Positions 44,338 to 53,840 of a stretch of 64,000 nucleotides of DNA are shown here, one piece after another. A program made the translations under genes and the position numbers. The stretch's first letter is position 1, and each line of letters opens with the position of its first letter. The notes below the pieces were generated by a model that saw only the letters and a list, made by a program, of their open reading frames with translations, made no database searches and was not told the DNA's origin. The stretch comes from Erythroxylum novogranatense (lineage: Eukaryota; Streptophyta; Magnoliopsida; Malpighiales; Erythroxylaceae), in assembly GCA_029891385.1 (NCBI GenBank), contig CM057230.1, positions 54,973,414 to 55,037,413 of the forward strand, written 5' to 3'.

Positions 44338-46101
44338 TGACAAGGTGTTGTTACCCTTGCAAATTAACCCTGCACGAATAACAAGTAGTATATAGGAGTA
44401 GGGATCGTTCCCTCAAAGATCTGATAATGGAATGCTAACTATCGTCAAACTTGTCAACGAAATTTTTTTCACGAAAACCAACACAAAAACATAAATGAAA
44501 CAAAAATTTAATATATAAAATGCAATGTAACATAAATGATTAAGTATTGAATGCAAACTACTAACTAAACCAAAAAACAGAAACAATTAATAGAAAAAAT
44601 AAATCAAAAGATAATCTAATGCGAACAGAATCAGATTTGACGCAAACAACAAACAAACAAAATCAACTAAATTGATCTCAAACCAATGCATGAAAATAAA
44701 TGATTGGGGGGGGGGGGGATTGATCTTGGAAATTTAGAATTTAAAGAACATGAAATTAAACAAGTTCTAAATCAAAATTCGAAAGAAACCAGAATTGAAA
44801 GATTAGGATAAAAAATAGAATTACGGAAACTTCAATTGCAAAGGATTTCGCCAACGAAACCAATTAATTCATTCATCGGACTCTAGGAATTATTTGTGTA
44901 CTGTGTTTACATAATCACGGATCACCAAATTACTTTTTTATGATTCTTAAATACTAAGAACACAAATCTTTGTCAACAATCATAGGATTCATAGCAACTA
45001 ATCCACCTATGTCGCGTACGAGCGTTACTATAGTCGGTTTAAAGATCTTGCCTTGAAAACTTCGACAACTATTATCATCAGTTTAAGACAAAGTTTGAAT
45101 TCTCTCATATTAGGTTTAACAACTACTATCAACAACCTAGCTGTAAATCAATTAATTTGGCAACTACTACCATCAATTAATCAAATAGCGTCCAAAAATC
45201 CCTTATAAACCTTAAGTCCGAATTTTAAGATTTATGAGTTCAGAATAGAAATGAAAGGATCAGAATTCAAACACATGTTTGCAAATCATGAACACAAGAA
45301 TCAATTAAGATTAAATTCTCATGAATTAATATAGGTTCGAAGGGTATTACCCTTTACAATTGAAATAAAAACTTAGCTACACATACCTTGTAAAACGAAT
45401 CTACCAGCCAATTCTCCAAGGAATTTGCATCTAAAATAGAAAAGAAGAGAAAAAGAATTTTGGCTAGGAGTTTAGAGAAGGCTGGCCCTAAACCTAGAGA
45501 AAAAAGGTCAGTTTTTATACCCCACACATTGATCAGGTGGCTGGCCTAATTTAGAGACATACAATGAAACTCGTTCCTGAGAAATTTTCAGGGTCAATTT
45601 CTACAACGCATAAAAACCAAACGGTGACAATTTTGAAACTCAAATTTTATCAGTAGTTTTTTTCTTTAAGTTAGCTTCAATTTAAGACTTGAATCACTAA
45701 ATTCCACTATCTGAGTCAAAAGTTATGATTGAAACATCGTTGAAAGGTCATTCTGGAGATCCAAAAATCTGATGCAACTTTGGGAATTTATTTCTCCTCT
45801 AGCTCAGAAAAATCTGCAATTGGTCCCAAAAAATCTGTTCATGAGTTTATAATTTAAGTATAAAATTTTATAATTTTTGGCTAAATCAATTTCGAGATAA
45901 AAATCCCACAATTACTAGAGGTCAAGTCTGTCAGAACTCCAAAAATAATGCAATTCAAGTCTTTTTGTTTCATTTATGCATTTTATGTCAATGAAACTCG
46001 AATAATGCTAAAACATGATAAACCGACTATATATGAATGTAAAATGAACGTAAATGACTCTGAATTAAATCCTAAAGATATATGAAAATATGAGTGTATC
46101 A
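44338..46101 (-). repeat. Athila 5' LTR (1764 bp, uninterrupted)
   Basis: TGACAAGG...GTGTATCA, followed by the target duplication TGGGT (46102-46106). It has a G run at about 44706-44719 at the same place as the other LTR. No ORF of note. Confidence 0.93.
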
Positions 46102-46106
46102 TGGGT

Positions 46107-46265
46107 CAAAATTGATTATTGGTTTTCTAAAATATGCGTGTGATGCGTGAAAAGTTTTTAATGGTTATGATTGATTGATTGTCCTAGTACACCACCCTTA
46201 TAGAGTGTATTCTCGAATACCGTTGGTTTGTTCGAAAATAATCCCTATGAGAGTGGGGTTTTACA
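46107..46265 (+). repeat. Relict LARD-family LTR, 3' end
   Basis: Continuation of 18415-19586 beyond the Athila. It contains GATTGTCCTAGTACACCACCCT and ends GAGTGGGGTTTTACA, matching the LARD LTR end (minus-strand) GATGTAGTACACCACCCT...GAGTGGGGTGTTACA with decay. No primer-binding site follows, so it is a 3' LTR or a solo LTR. Confidence 0.78.
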
Positions 46266-46469
46266 TAAGAAGTTGGAATGCTAGAAATATAAAACCTGGA
46301 AAGAAAGGCAAGAGATATCAGGTAACTTTATGGTTTGTATGATACATAAGTTTAATTTTTCTATAACTACATTAAGTTCTTGATGGCTAGATAATGGAGC
46401 CTTTACTTATGTTGCTTCATAAATGTATGTATTCATACAGAATAGAAAGTAGAATAGAGAGAGGAAAAA
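46266..46469. other. Unassigned spacer before the Copia relict
   Basis: About 200 bp between the relict LTR and the first recognisable Copia residues. It may be the lost N-terminal part of the Copia polyprotein. Nothing else is seen in it. Confidence 0.4.
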
Positions 46470-47617
46470 TTGATGGTGGCCAATAACAAAGAAGTTGATG
46501 TAATCTCTATAGAAGATGTTTGTGTGAACCTTAATATAAGGTTAAAACTTGTATTAAATTCCACATTTTATATATATTCTTTTAAATGAAATCGATCTCA
46601 TTATTTGTTTTGGATAAAGAAGGTTATAGTTTTGCAATTAAAAATTTTGTTGTAAAATTATCTTTCAATATAAAACATATTGGCACTGCCTTCTTATCAT
46701 ATGGCTTATATAAAATGTGTCTTGCCCTTAATGAGATTTATGCTTATTCAAATATTATTAAACAAGTCACTAGAAAGAGAACCCTAATAAAAGAGAAGTC
46801 ATATATGTTGTGGTAGAAAACGTCAAATCATATTTCCAAAGATATAGTTGAGAGATTGGTTAAGGATAACATTCTCCCAACTCTAGATTATGATGATTTA
46901 GGAACATATGTTGGCTGTTGTAGGGATAATTTTACCAAAATAAAGAAAAAAGGGGGTTAAATTGTGCTTCTAGCTTAAGTTGCATTATTGTTCTACTCAT
47001 TGTTTTTTTATTGGATATCCTAACCACTTTAAAGGATACACATTTTAATGTAGCGATGTAGGATCCAAAATAGTGGAATCACAAACAACTAAGTTTTTTA
47101 AAGTGTAATGTCTATAATAAGGTGGTTTATCTCATTTTGATGAGGGTGGTCATTCTCACCATTCTATAAAGGATACCACTATTATTTCATATCCATAACT
47201 TATACAGTTGGAACTAGTAGATCAAGATCTCAATATCATACCAATACAAGGATATGAACTTATACCTATACAAACTGAGATTTATGAGATATAAGAGCAT
47301 ATTGAACTAGTTTAATTAAGAAGATTCAATTGAGTGAGAAGACCTGCTATCTCATCTGATTACATAGTCTACTCAGGTGCACAACAGTATAATATTGGAA
47401 ATGTAGTAAATCCTACAACTTTTATAAAAACTATTTCTAAACTTCTTGCATATTTGTGATGGGATGCAACAAAGGAAAAGATACAATCCATAAAACATAA
47501 TAAGGTATAGGAGCTTGTGACTTTACCTTTTAATTGCAAACCTCATCATCATTACATCCAGTCCAAAGTTCTGCAATAAAACGAAATCTAGAGAGGTTTG
47601 ATAGTACGCGCCTTATC
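46470..47617 (+). pseudogene. Fossil Copia polyprotein, left half (protease end to start of RT)
   Basis: Translation in changing frames gives the protease-to-integrase linker (46586-46816: SLFVLDKEGYSFAI), then YMLW..HISKDIVERLVKDNILPTL (GAG-pre-integrase), CCRDNFTKIKKKGG, then at once HCFFIGYPNHFKGYTF (end of integrase), VGSKIVESQTTKFF, RRPAISSDYIVY, and near 47585-47617 KRNLERFDSTRL, which resembles the start of the Copia RT. The catalytic integrase core between 46967 and 47015 is missing (about 0.8 kb deleted). Many stops. It continues at 62700 after a 15-kb insertion. It differs from the Sirevirus; the lineage may be Ivana- or Tork-like, not decided. Confidence 0.8.
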
Positions 47618-47957
47618 CCTACATAGTAGAGAGCCTATGTCCGGTAAAACCCACATGCAGATATGATAATAAAAGAGTGAAGAGTAAATAAATAAAACTA
47701 GCATGCTAAATAATTATGAAAGTAAAATTACAATAATTACATAAATAAGTAAAAATAAAATATAACCAAAGAATACATTTGATGGTGTCCAGATCTACTA
47801 GTACCTGATAAGCTGCAAAGTCCAGCTCTTCTTGTCGCTAGTTAAGCTAGGGGTCTTTACTCAGAGACCCTGAGAGTATAACAATCTACAATTTTAGCCG
47901 ACTCGTGGGATCTTTTCCTATACCCCTGTCCTGAAAAGCCAAGTTGTAGGCCCGAAA
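47618..47957. other. Unassigned stretch between Copia relict and long LTR
   Basis: 340 bp with no recognisable coding or repeat signal. It opens ATCCCTACATAGTAGAGAGC and has a small dyad GTCTTTACTCAGAGACC at 47851. It ends CCCGAAA directly before the LTR and has no polypurine tract, so it is not the internal end of a preceding copy in this orientation. It may be part of the outer element whose right side is 62476-62696. Confidence 0.4.
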
Positions 47958-48650
47958 TGTTGGACCCCGAACCTTGAGTGACAATTTGACTTAGTAATAT
48001 GAATGATAAAGTGGATGAGTTGATTGAAATTGAGTTGAAAATCATGATTAAAACGAGAAAGAGTGAAAATATGAAAAAAAAAATTGTGTAATAGTTGACT
48101 TTCTGGCCTTTGAAGGTTGACTTTTGATTGAGGCAAAATTTGATAAAATGGTCTTCTGAAAACTTGTAGATTATGTCAAGAGCTTTCTGTAGACATAAAG
48201 TTTGATATTTTTTGATATCGGAAGTGAGAGTTATGATCAGTCAAAGTTTATGTTTGATAAGGTTGACTTTTGACTTTTATGATGACTGAATCTTTGACTG
48301 AGAAATTAACCTAGTTAGAGGTTAATTGAGCTTTGATGTTTTTCATGAAAATTGAAGGATTTGTTTTGATCTTTATTTCGATATAAAGTATGCAATTTTT
48401 TTGATCTCGGAATAATAAGTTATGATTTTTACAAGTTTGTATAGAGGATAGTATCTTTGACCGGAAAATGCACTCCCGTAGGAGTTGAATTGAGTTTTAT
48501 GTTCTTCTTGGAAGATTTAGAGCTTCTCTCAAGCTTTCTATAGAGACTAAGTTTGTCAAAATCGGAGTTCGAGAGTAAAAGTTATGAATTTCGGAAGTTT
48601 TAGATTTAAAAAAAAATAAAAAAATAAAAAAAATTTAAGCATCCCCGTCA

Positions 48651-48672
48651 CTACGGCGACGCATCGCCGTAG
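48651..48672. promoter_or_regulatory. GC-rich hairpin in the LTR (CTACGGCGA-CGCA-TCGCCGTAG)
   Basis: A perfect 9-bp inverted repeat with a 4-base loop, followed by further GGCGA/TCGCC inversions up to about 48775. Equivalent hairpins are at 58958-58979 (same sequence) and 20994-21015 (CTAGGGCGA/TCGCCCTAG). In the duplicated units near 51375 and 54105 the zone is partly scrambled by indels. Function unknown. Confidence 0.75.
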
Positions 48673-50634
48673 CGACGGCGAAGCGCTCAGCCGCCATTCA
48701 CTACGGCGACGCATCGCCAGTAGCGATGCGAGCTTTCAGCTCGCATCACCAGGCGACGCGTCGCCTCTGTGATGCAAGCGTTTTCCTTGCTCAAACGACG
48801 CTGCTTTTGCTCCCCGATTTCTTGACTTTCTTTCTCCAATCCGACATTTGTTTACCGCTTTGTTCATATCTTTTCCGTCCGACATCCGATTGAGTTGATT
48901 CTTTTGCGTTGGATTCCTAAGACAATGAATTCCATTTTATAAGAAATTTAGAACTTTGAGATTAAATTAATGGTGATTAATTTAATCAAAGTGAGTCGGG
49001 AAATTTTCCAGCATGATTCAAGTGTTTTGTGAAATTCGGGATCTGTAGAGATCCGATTGAAGCGATTCTTGAGGCGAAATAAAGATAAGACAAGGGCTAC
49101 AAATCATATGAATACATGAAATGTCAATTTTGCCCTTAGGACTTTTAATTTTGAATTTAAGTTCGGATTGGGGTGTAATTTTTGGATTGGGAACACCTGT
49201 GAGTAATTTGAGTATAACTTTTGATCTGGGAATCGAAATGAGACGATTCTTGTTTTGAATTAAACTAGAGACATAAGGATACAATTGTTATGAAGACATT
49301 GAGTTTCAATTCTGGGATTAAGAATGTGAATTTTGGGACTGAAATAATCGTACATAAGAAATGTGTTAGAATATGGATATTCCCAACTGCTTTATGATAA
49401 CTTTTGATGTAGTGATCGGAATTGAGCGCAGTCAGTGGCGTTGGATTCGTATGATTGAGGGGAACATTTCTCGAGAAGGAAGTTTTAACAAATTCCTTCA
49501 ATTTAATAGTGCGAATCAGACCCGCAAGTGAGAATGGCATAAAGTAAAGTCAAGGGCATTTTAGTCTTTTCATCAATTTTAAATGACATGGCAGATAAGA
49601 AGATGAAATTGTCGTTTTTAAGAAGGAGATTCTCGATTATTCAAGAAGAAAAGAAAGAATAAGAAGAAGAATGGAGAAGATGAAGGTCGACGGTGGAGAA
49701 GGAGAAAAACTTAGAGAGTTTGATTTTTTTTTTTGAGATTTCATGCTTGTTTTGAAGTAGTTTCAAGAGGAAACTTATGGAAGGAAAGGAAAGCTTATCT
49801 TTGGAGCTTAAATCCGAAACTTTGAGAGAGAAGGTAAGAGAGAAAAATTTTATGTTTGAATTTTGATGAGTTATTGGTTGATTTAGCTTAATATGGTTAT
49901 GAATTGAAGTTTTCTATGATTATTTGCGAGATTAGACTATGGTTATGTTTAATTTTGGTTATGTAATATTTTAGAGAGAAAGCTTAGTGAGGAAGATAAT
50001 GAATAGTAAAATTTGGGGTTTTTAGAAATTGGTAGTATAGAATTATGGAAAATACTATGTATTGATGATATGTGAAGTTAATTTTGAAGAACTTGTATTT
50101 TGTGGTATTGAATTTGGATAAATTGGTTTAGGCCAATTTTAAGATTTGGGGATTTTTGAAATTGAGGATTTAAATAGTTTGGAATTAATGTGAATTGATG
50201 AATTGTGAGATTAATTTTGAAGAAATTATGTTTTATGAGATTTAATTTGGGTGTATTGGTTTAGGCCAATTTTGAAAATTGGGGATTTTCCAAACTGGAG
50301 ATTGAAATAGCTTGGAATTATGATAGTTATGTTTTTTCTATGGTTGAGTTTGAGAATTATGCAAATTATGATGATGAATTTGGATGTTATTGGCTTAGGG
50401 ATTTTTTTTAAATTGAAGAAAGAAGAAGGAATTTGGAGAATTGACTATTTGGACAAGCTTCTAGCGTCATTTCGAGGTGGGTAGCATATTTATATTTTGA
50501 TTTATAAGTTAAATATTACTTTTCAAAATTTGAGAAAATGAAAGAAAAGATTTTCGTACTTTGTTTATTTCTGAATGATTTTGGAAAATTATTACAATCG
50601 AAATTCATTGCTTTAAATGATTTGATAAACCCTT

Positions 50635-50728
50635 TAATGTTGGACCCCACCCCCACACTGGCTAACATTTCCCACCAAATGTGTGTTTGCGGTTATACCA
50701 TCATGGTGTTTGCGGTTATATCACAGAT
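50635..50728 (-). mobile_element. tRNA-derived SINE, 3' fragment (cluster 1, copy a)
   Basis: The reverse complement of the 3' half of the SINE: it starts AATGTTGGACCCCACCCC and runs to GGTTATATCACAGA. It lacks the tRNA-like head and abuts the head of the next, oppositely oriented copy. Confidence 0.72.
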
Positions 50729-50893
50729 CCTTAGCAAATGGTAAGAAGGCGGTATGTGGAAGCTATAAAACCTTGAGGTCATGGGTTGGTAGTGGCTCAC
50801 CCATGACAAAGGACATCTTGATTAAGGTTGGATGATATAACCATGAACACCTTGGTGGGAAATGTTAACCAGTGTGGGGTCCAACATTAAAAG
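50729..50893 (+). mobile_element. tRNA-derived SINE, forward copy (cluster 1, copy b)
   Basis: Starts CCTTAGCAAATGGTAAG (box A slightly damaged), continues GGAAGCTATAAAACCTTGAGG and CATGGGTTGGTAGTGG (box B damaged), and ends GGGGTCCAACATTAA. It is shorter than copy c by small deletions. Its 3' end meets the 3' end of copy c in a near-palindrome. Confidence 0.78.
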
Positions 50894-50896
50894 GCG

Positions 50897-51106
50897 CTTT
50901 AATGTTGGACCCCACCCCCACACTGGCTAACATTTCCCACCCAAATGTGTGTTCATGGGATATACCACGGCGGTGTTCATGGGTTATACCACAAGATCCA
51001 ACCTTAATCAGTATTGTCCTCTTTGGTCATGGGTGAGCCACGGCTCGAACCCATGACCTCAAGGTTTTATAGCTTCCACATGCTCGCCTCTTACCATTTG
51101 GCTAAC
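50897..51106 (-). mobile_element. tRNA-derived SINE, reverse copy with intact boxes A and B (cluster 1, copy c)
   Basis: On the minus strand it starts GTTAGCCAAATGGTAAGAGG. TAGCCAAATGG fits the RNA polymerase III box A (TRGYNNARNNG) and GGTTCGAGCC about 43 bases further fits box B (GGTTCRANNC), as in tRNA-derived SINEs. The rest (about 140 bp) ends GGGGTCCAACATTAAA. An inner dyad CATGGGT...ACCCATG surrounds box B. The family is not recognised. Confidence 0.85.
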
Positions 51107-53363
51107 TATAAAGTATGCAATTTTTTTGATCTCGGAATAATAAGTTATGATTTTTACAAGTTTGTATAGAGGATAGTATCTTTGACCGGAAAATGGACTC
51201 CCGTAGGAGTTGAATTGAGTTTTATGTTCTTCTTGGAAGATTTAGAGCTTCTCTCAAGCTTTCTATAGAGACTAAGTTTGTCAAAATCGGAGTTCGAGAG
51301 TAAAAGTTATGAATTTCGGAAGTTTTAGATTTAAAAAAAAATAAAAAAATAAAAAAAATTTAAGCATCCCGTCACTTACTGCGACGATCGCCAGTAGCGA
51401 CGGCGAAGCGCTCAGCCGCCGTCACTACGGCGACGATCGCCGTAGCGATCGAAGCTTTCAGCTCGCATCACCAGGGCGACGCGTCGCCTGTGATGCAAGC
51501 GTTTTCCTTGCCCAAACGACGCCGCTTTTGCTCCCTGATTTCTTGACTTTCTTTCTCCAATCCGACATTTGTTTACCGTTTTGTTCATATCTTTTCCGTC
51601 CGACATCCGATTGAGTTGATTCTTTTTGCGTTGGATTCCTAAGACAATGAATTCCATTTTATAAGAAATTTGTGAACTTTTGAGATTAAATTAATGGTGA
51701 TTAATTTAATCAAAGTGAGTCGGGAAATTTTCCGAGCATGATTCAGTGTTTTGTGAAATTCGGGATCTGTAGAGATCCGATTGAAGCGATTCTTGAGGCG
51801 AAATAAAGATAAGACGAGGGGCTACAAATCATATGAAGACATGAAATGTCAATTTTGCCCTTAGGACTTTTAATTTTTGAATTTAAGTTCGGATTGGGGT
51901 GTAATTTTTGGATTGGGAACACCTGTGAGTAATTTGAGTATAACTTTTGATCTGGGAATCGAAATGAGACGATTCTTGTTTTGAATTAAACTAGAGACAT
52001 AAGGATACAATTGTTATGAAGACATTGAGTTTCAATTCTGGGATTAAGAATGTGAATTTTGGGACTGAAATAATCGTACATAAGAAATGTGTTAGAATAT
52101 GGATATTCCCGAACTGTTTTGCGCATAACTTTTGATGTAGTGATCGGAATTGAGCGCAGTCAGTGGCGTTGGATTCGTATGATTGAGGGGAACATTTCTC
52201 GAGAAGGAAGTTTTAACAAATTCCTTCAATTTAATAGTGCGAATCAGACCCGCAAGTGAGAATGACATAAAGTAAAGTCAAGGGCATTTTAGTCTTTTCA
52301 TCAATTTTAAATGACATGGCAGATAAGAAGATGAAATTGTCGTTTTTAAGAAGGAGATTCTCGATTATTCAAGAAGAAAAGAAAGAATAAGAAGAAGAAT
52401 GGAGAAGATGAAGGTCGACGGTGGAGAAGGAGAAAAACTTAGAGAGTTTGATTTTTTTTTTGGAAATTTCATGCTTGTTTTGAAGTAGTTTCAAGAGGAA
52501 ACTTATGGAAGGAAAGGAAAGCTTATCTTTGGAGCTTAAATCCGAAACTTTGAGAGAGAAGGTAAGAGAGAGAAAATTTTTATGTTTGAATTTTGATGAG
52601 TTATTGGTTGATTTAGCTTAATATGGTTATGAATTGAAGTTTTCTATGATTATTTGCAGAGATTAGACTATGGTTATGTTTAATTTTGGTTATGTAATAT
52701 TTTAGAGAGAGAAAGCTTAGTGAGGAAGATAATGAATAGTAAAATTTGGGGTTTTTAGAAATTGGTAGTATAGAATTATGGAAAATACTATGTATTGATG
52801 ATATGTGAAGTTAATTTTGAAGAACTTGTATTTTGTGGTATTGAATTTGGATAAATTGGTTTAGGCCAATTTTAAGATTTGGGGATTTTTGAAATTGAGG
52901 ATTTAAATAGTTTGGAATTAATGTGAATTGATGAATTGTGAGATTAATTTTGAAGAAATTATGTTTTATGAGATTTAATTTGGGTGTATTGGTTTAGGCC
53001 AATTTTGAAAATCGGGGATTTTCCAAACCGAGATTGAAATAGCTTGGAATTATGATAGTTATGTTTTTCTATGGTTGAGTTTGAGAATTATGCAAATTAT
53101 GATGATGAATTTGGATGTTATTGGCTTAGGATTTTTTAAATTGAAGAAAGAAGAAGGAATTTGGAGAATCGACTATTCGACAAGCTTCTAGCGTCATTTT
53201 TCGAAAGTGGGTAGCATATTTATATTTTGATTTATAAGTTAAATATTACTTTTCAAAATTTGAGAAAATGAAAGAAAAGATTTTCGTACTTTGTTTATTT
53301 CTGAATGATTTTGGAAAATTATTACAATCGTAAATTCATTGCTTTAAATGATTTGATAAACCC

Positions 53364-53462
53364 TTTTAATGTTGGACCCCACCCCCACACTGGCTAACAT
53401 TTCCCACCCAGTGTGTTTTTATGTTATACCACGGCGGTGTTTATGGGTTATACTGCATGCAT
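53364..53462 (-). mobile_element. tRNA-derived SINE, 3' fragment (cluster 2, copy a)
   Basis: Copy of 50635-50728 in the second tandem unit, beginning AATGTTGGACCCCACCCCC after TTTGATAAACCCTTT. Confidence 0.72.
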
Positions 53463-53629
53463 CCTTAGCCAAATGGTAAGTAGAGTATATGGAGATAAAA
53501 CCTTGAGTTCATGGGTTCAGTGGCTCACTTGTGACAAAGAGACAATCTTGATTAAGGTTGGATCTTGCAGTATAACACATGAACACATTGGTGGGAAATG
53601 TTAGCCAGGTGGGGGTCCAACATTAAAAG
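53463..53629 (+). mobile_element. tRNA-derived SINE, forward copy (cluster 2, copy b)
   Basis: Starts CCTTAGCCAAATGGTAAG with box A intact (TAGCCAAATGG), which is better preserved than in cluster 1. Box B is damaged (GGGTTCAGTGGC). It ends GGGTCCAACATTAAAAG at the centre of a perfect palindrome. Confidence 0.8.
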
Positions 53630-53631
53630 CG

Positions 53632-53840
53632 CTTTTAATGTTGGACCCCACCCCCACACTGGCTAACATTTCCCACCCAAATGTGTTTCATGGATATACC
53701 ACTTACGGTGTTTCATGTTATACCGCAAGATCCAACCTTAATCAAGATTGTCCTCTTTGGTCATGGGTGAGCCACGGCTCGAACCCATGACCTCAAGGTT
53801 TTATAGCTTCCACATGCTCGCCTCTTACCATTTGGCTAAC
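53632..53840 (-). mobile_element. tRNA-derived SINE, reverse copy (cluster 2, copy c)
   Basis: Near-identical to 50897-51106 with a few indels. Boxes A and B are intact on the minus strand (GGTTCGAGCC at about 53776-53785). Its head joins TATAAAGTATGC, the start of the third LTR segment. Confidence 0.84.

Larger units (their letters stand above)
19587..46101 (-). mobile_element. Athila-type Ty3/gypsy retrotransposon with four nested LTRs
   Basis: LTRs of about 1.77 kb begin TGACAAGG and end ..TATCA or ..AATCA, flanked by TGGGT. On the minus strand the order is 5' LTR (44338-46101), a tRNA-Asp-like primer site, gag, protease, reverse transcriptase, RNase H and integrase, then a non-coding 3' region and the 3' LTR. 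Protease-RT-RNase H-integrase is the Ty3/gypsy order. Gag words such as HLKEFHMVCNGMKPQG and FPASRAANIRKEICGIR, the DLGAS protease and GGGTTGCCTC..ATTAAGCGC after pol are familiar from Athila elements. Removing the four inserted LTRs (4597, 3318, 3120 and 4455 bp plus target duplications) leaves about 11 kb, normal for the family. All coding parts are broken. No env-like ORF is visible. Confidence 0.92.
48382..53840. repeat. Tandem duplication, two units of about 2.73 kb
   Basis: Unit 1 is 48382-51106 and unit 2 is 51107-53840. Both junctions join a SINE 5' end (GGCTAAC on this strand) to TATAAAGTATGCAATTTTTTTGA. Each unit holds 2.25 kb of LTR and one SINE cluster. A third LTR segment without SINEs begins at 53841. 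The pattern suggests that a SINE-linked breakpoint duplicated the LTR segment once and that the unit was then copied by unequal exchange. An assembly artefact is possible. Confidence 0.82.

Noticed and set aside
50897..51106. Possible functional tRNA gene
   Set aside because: Boxes A and B are present, but the sequence does not fold into a full cloverleaf with an acceptor stem, and it continues into a SINE body ending GGGGTCCAACATT.
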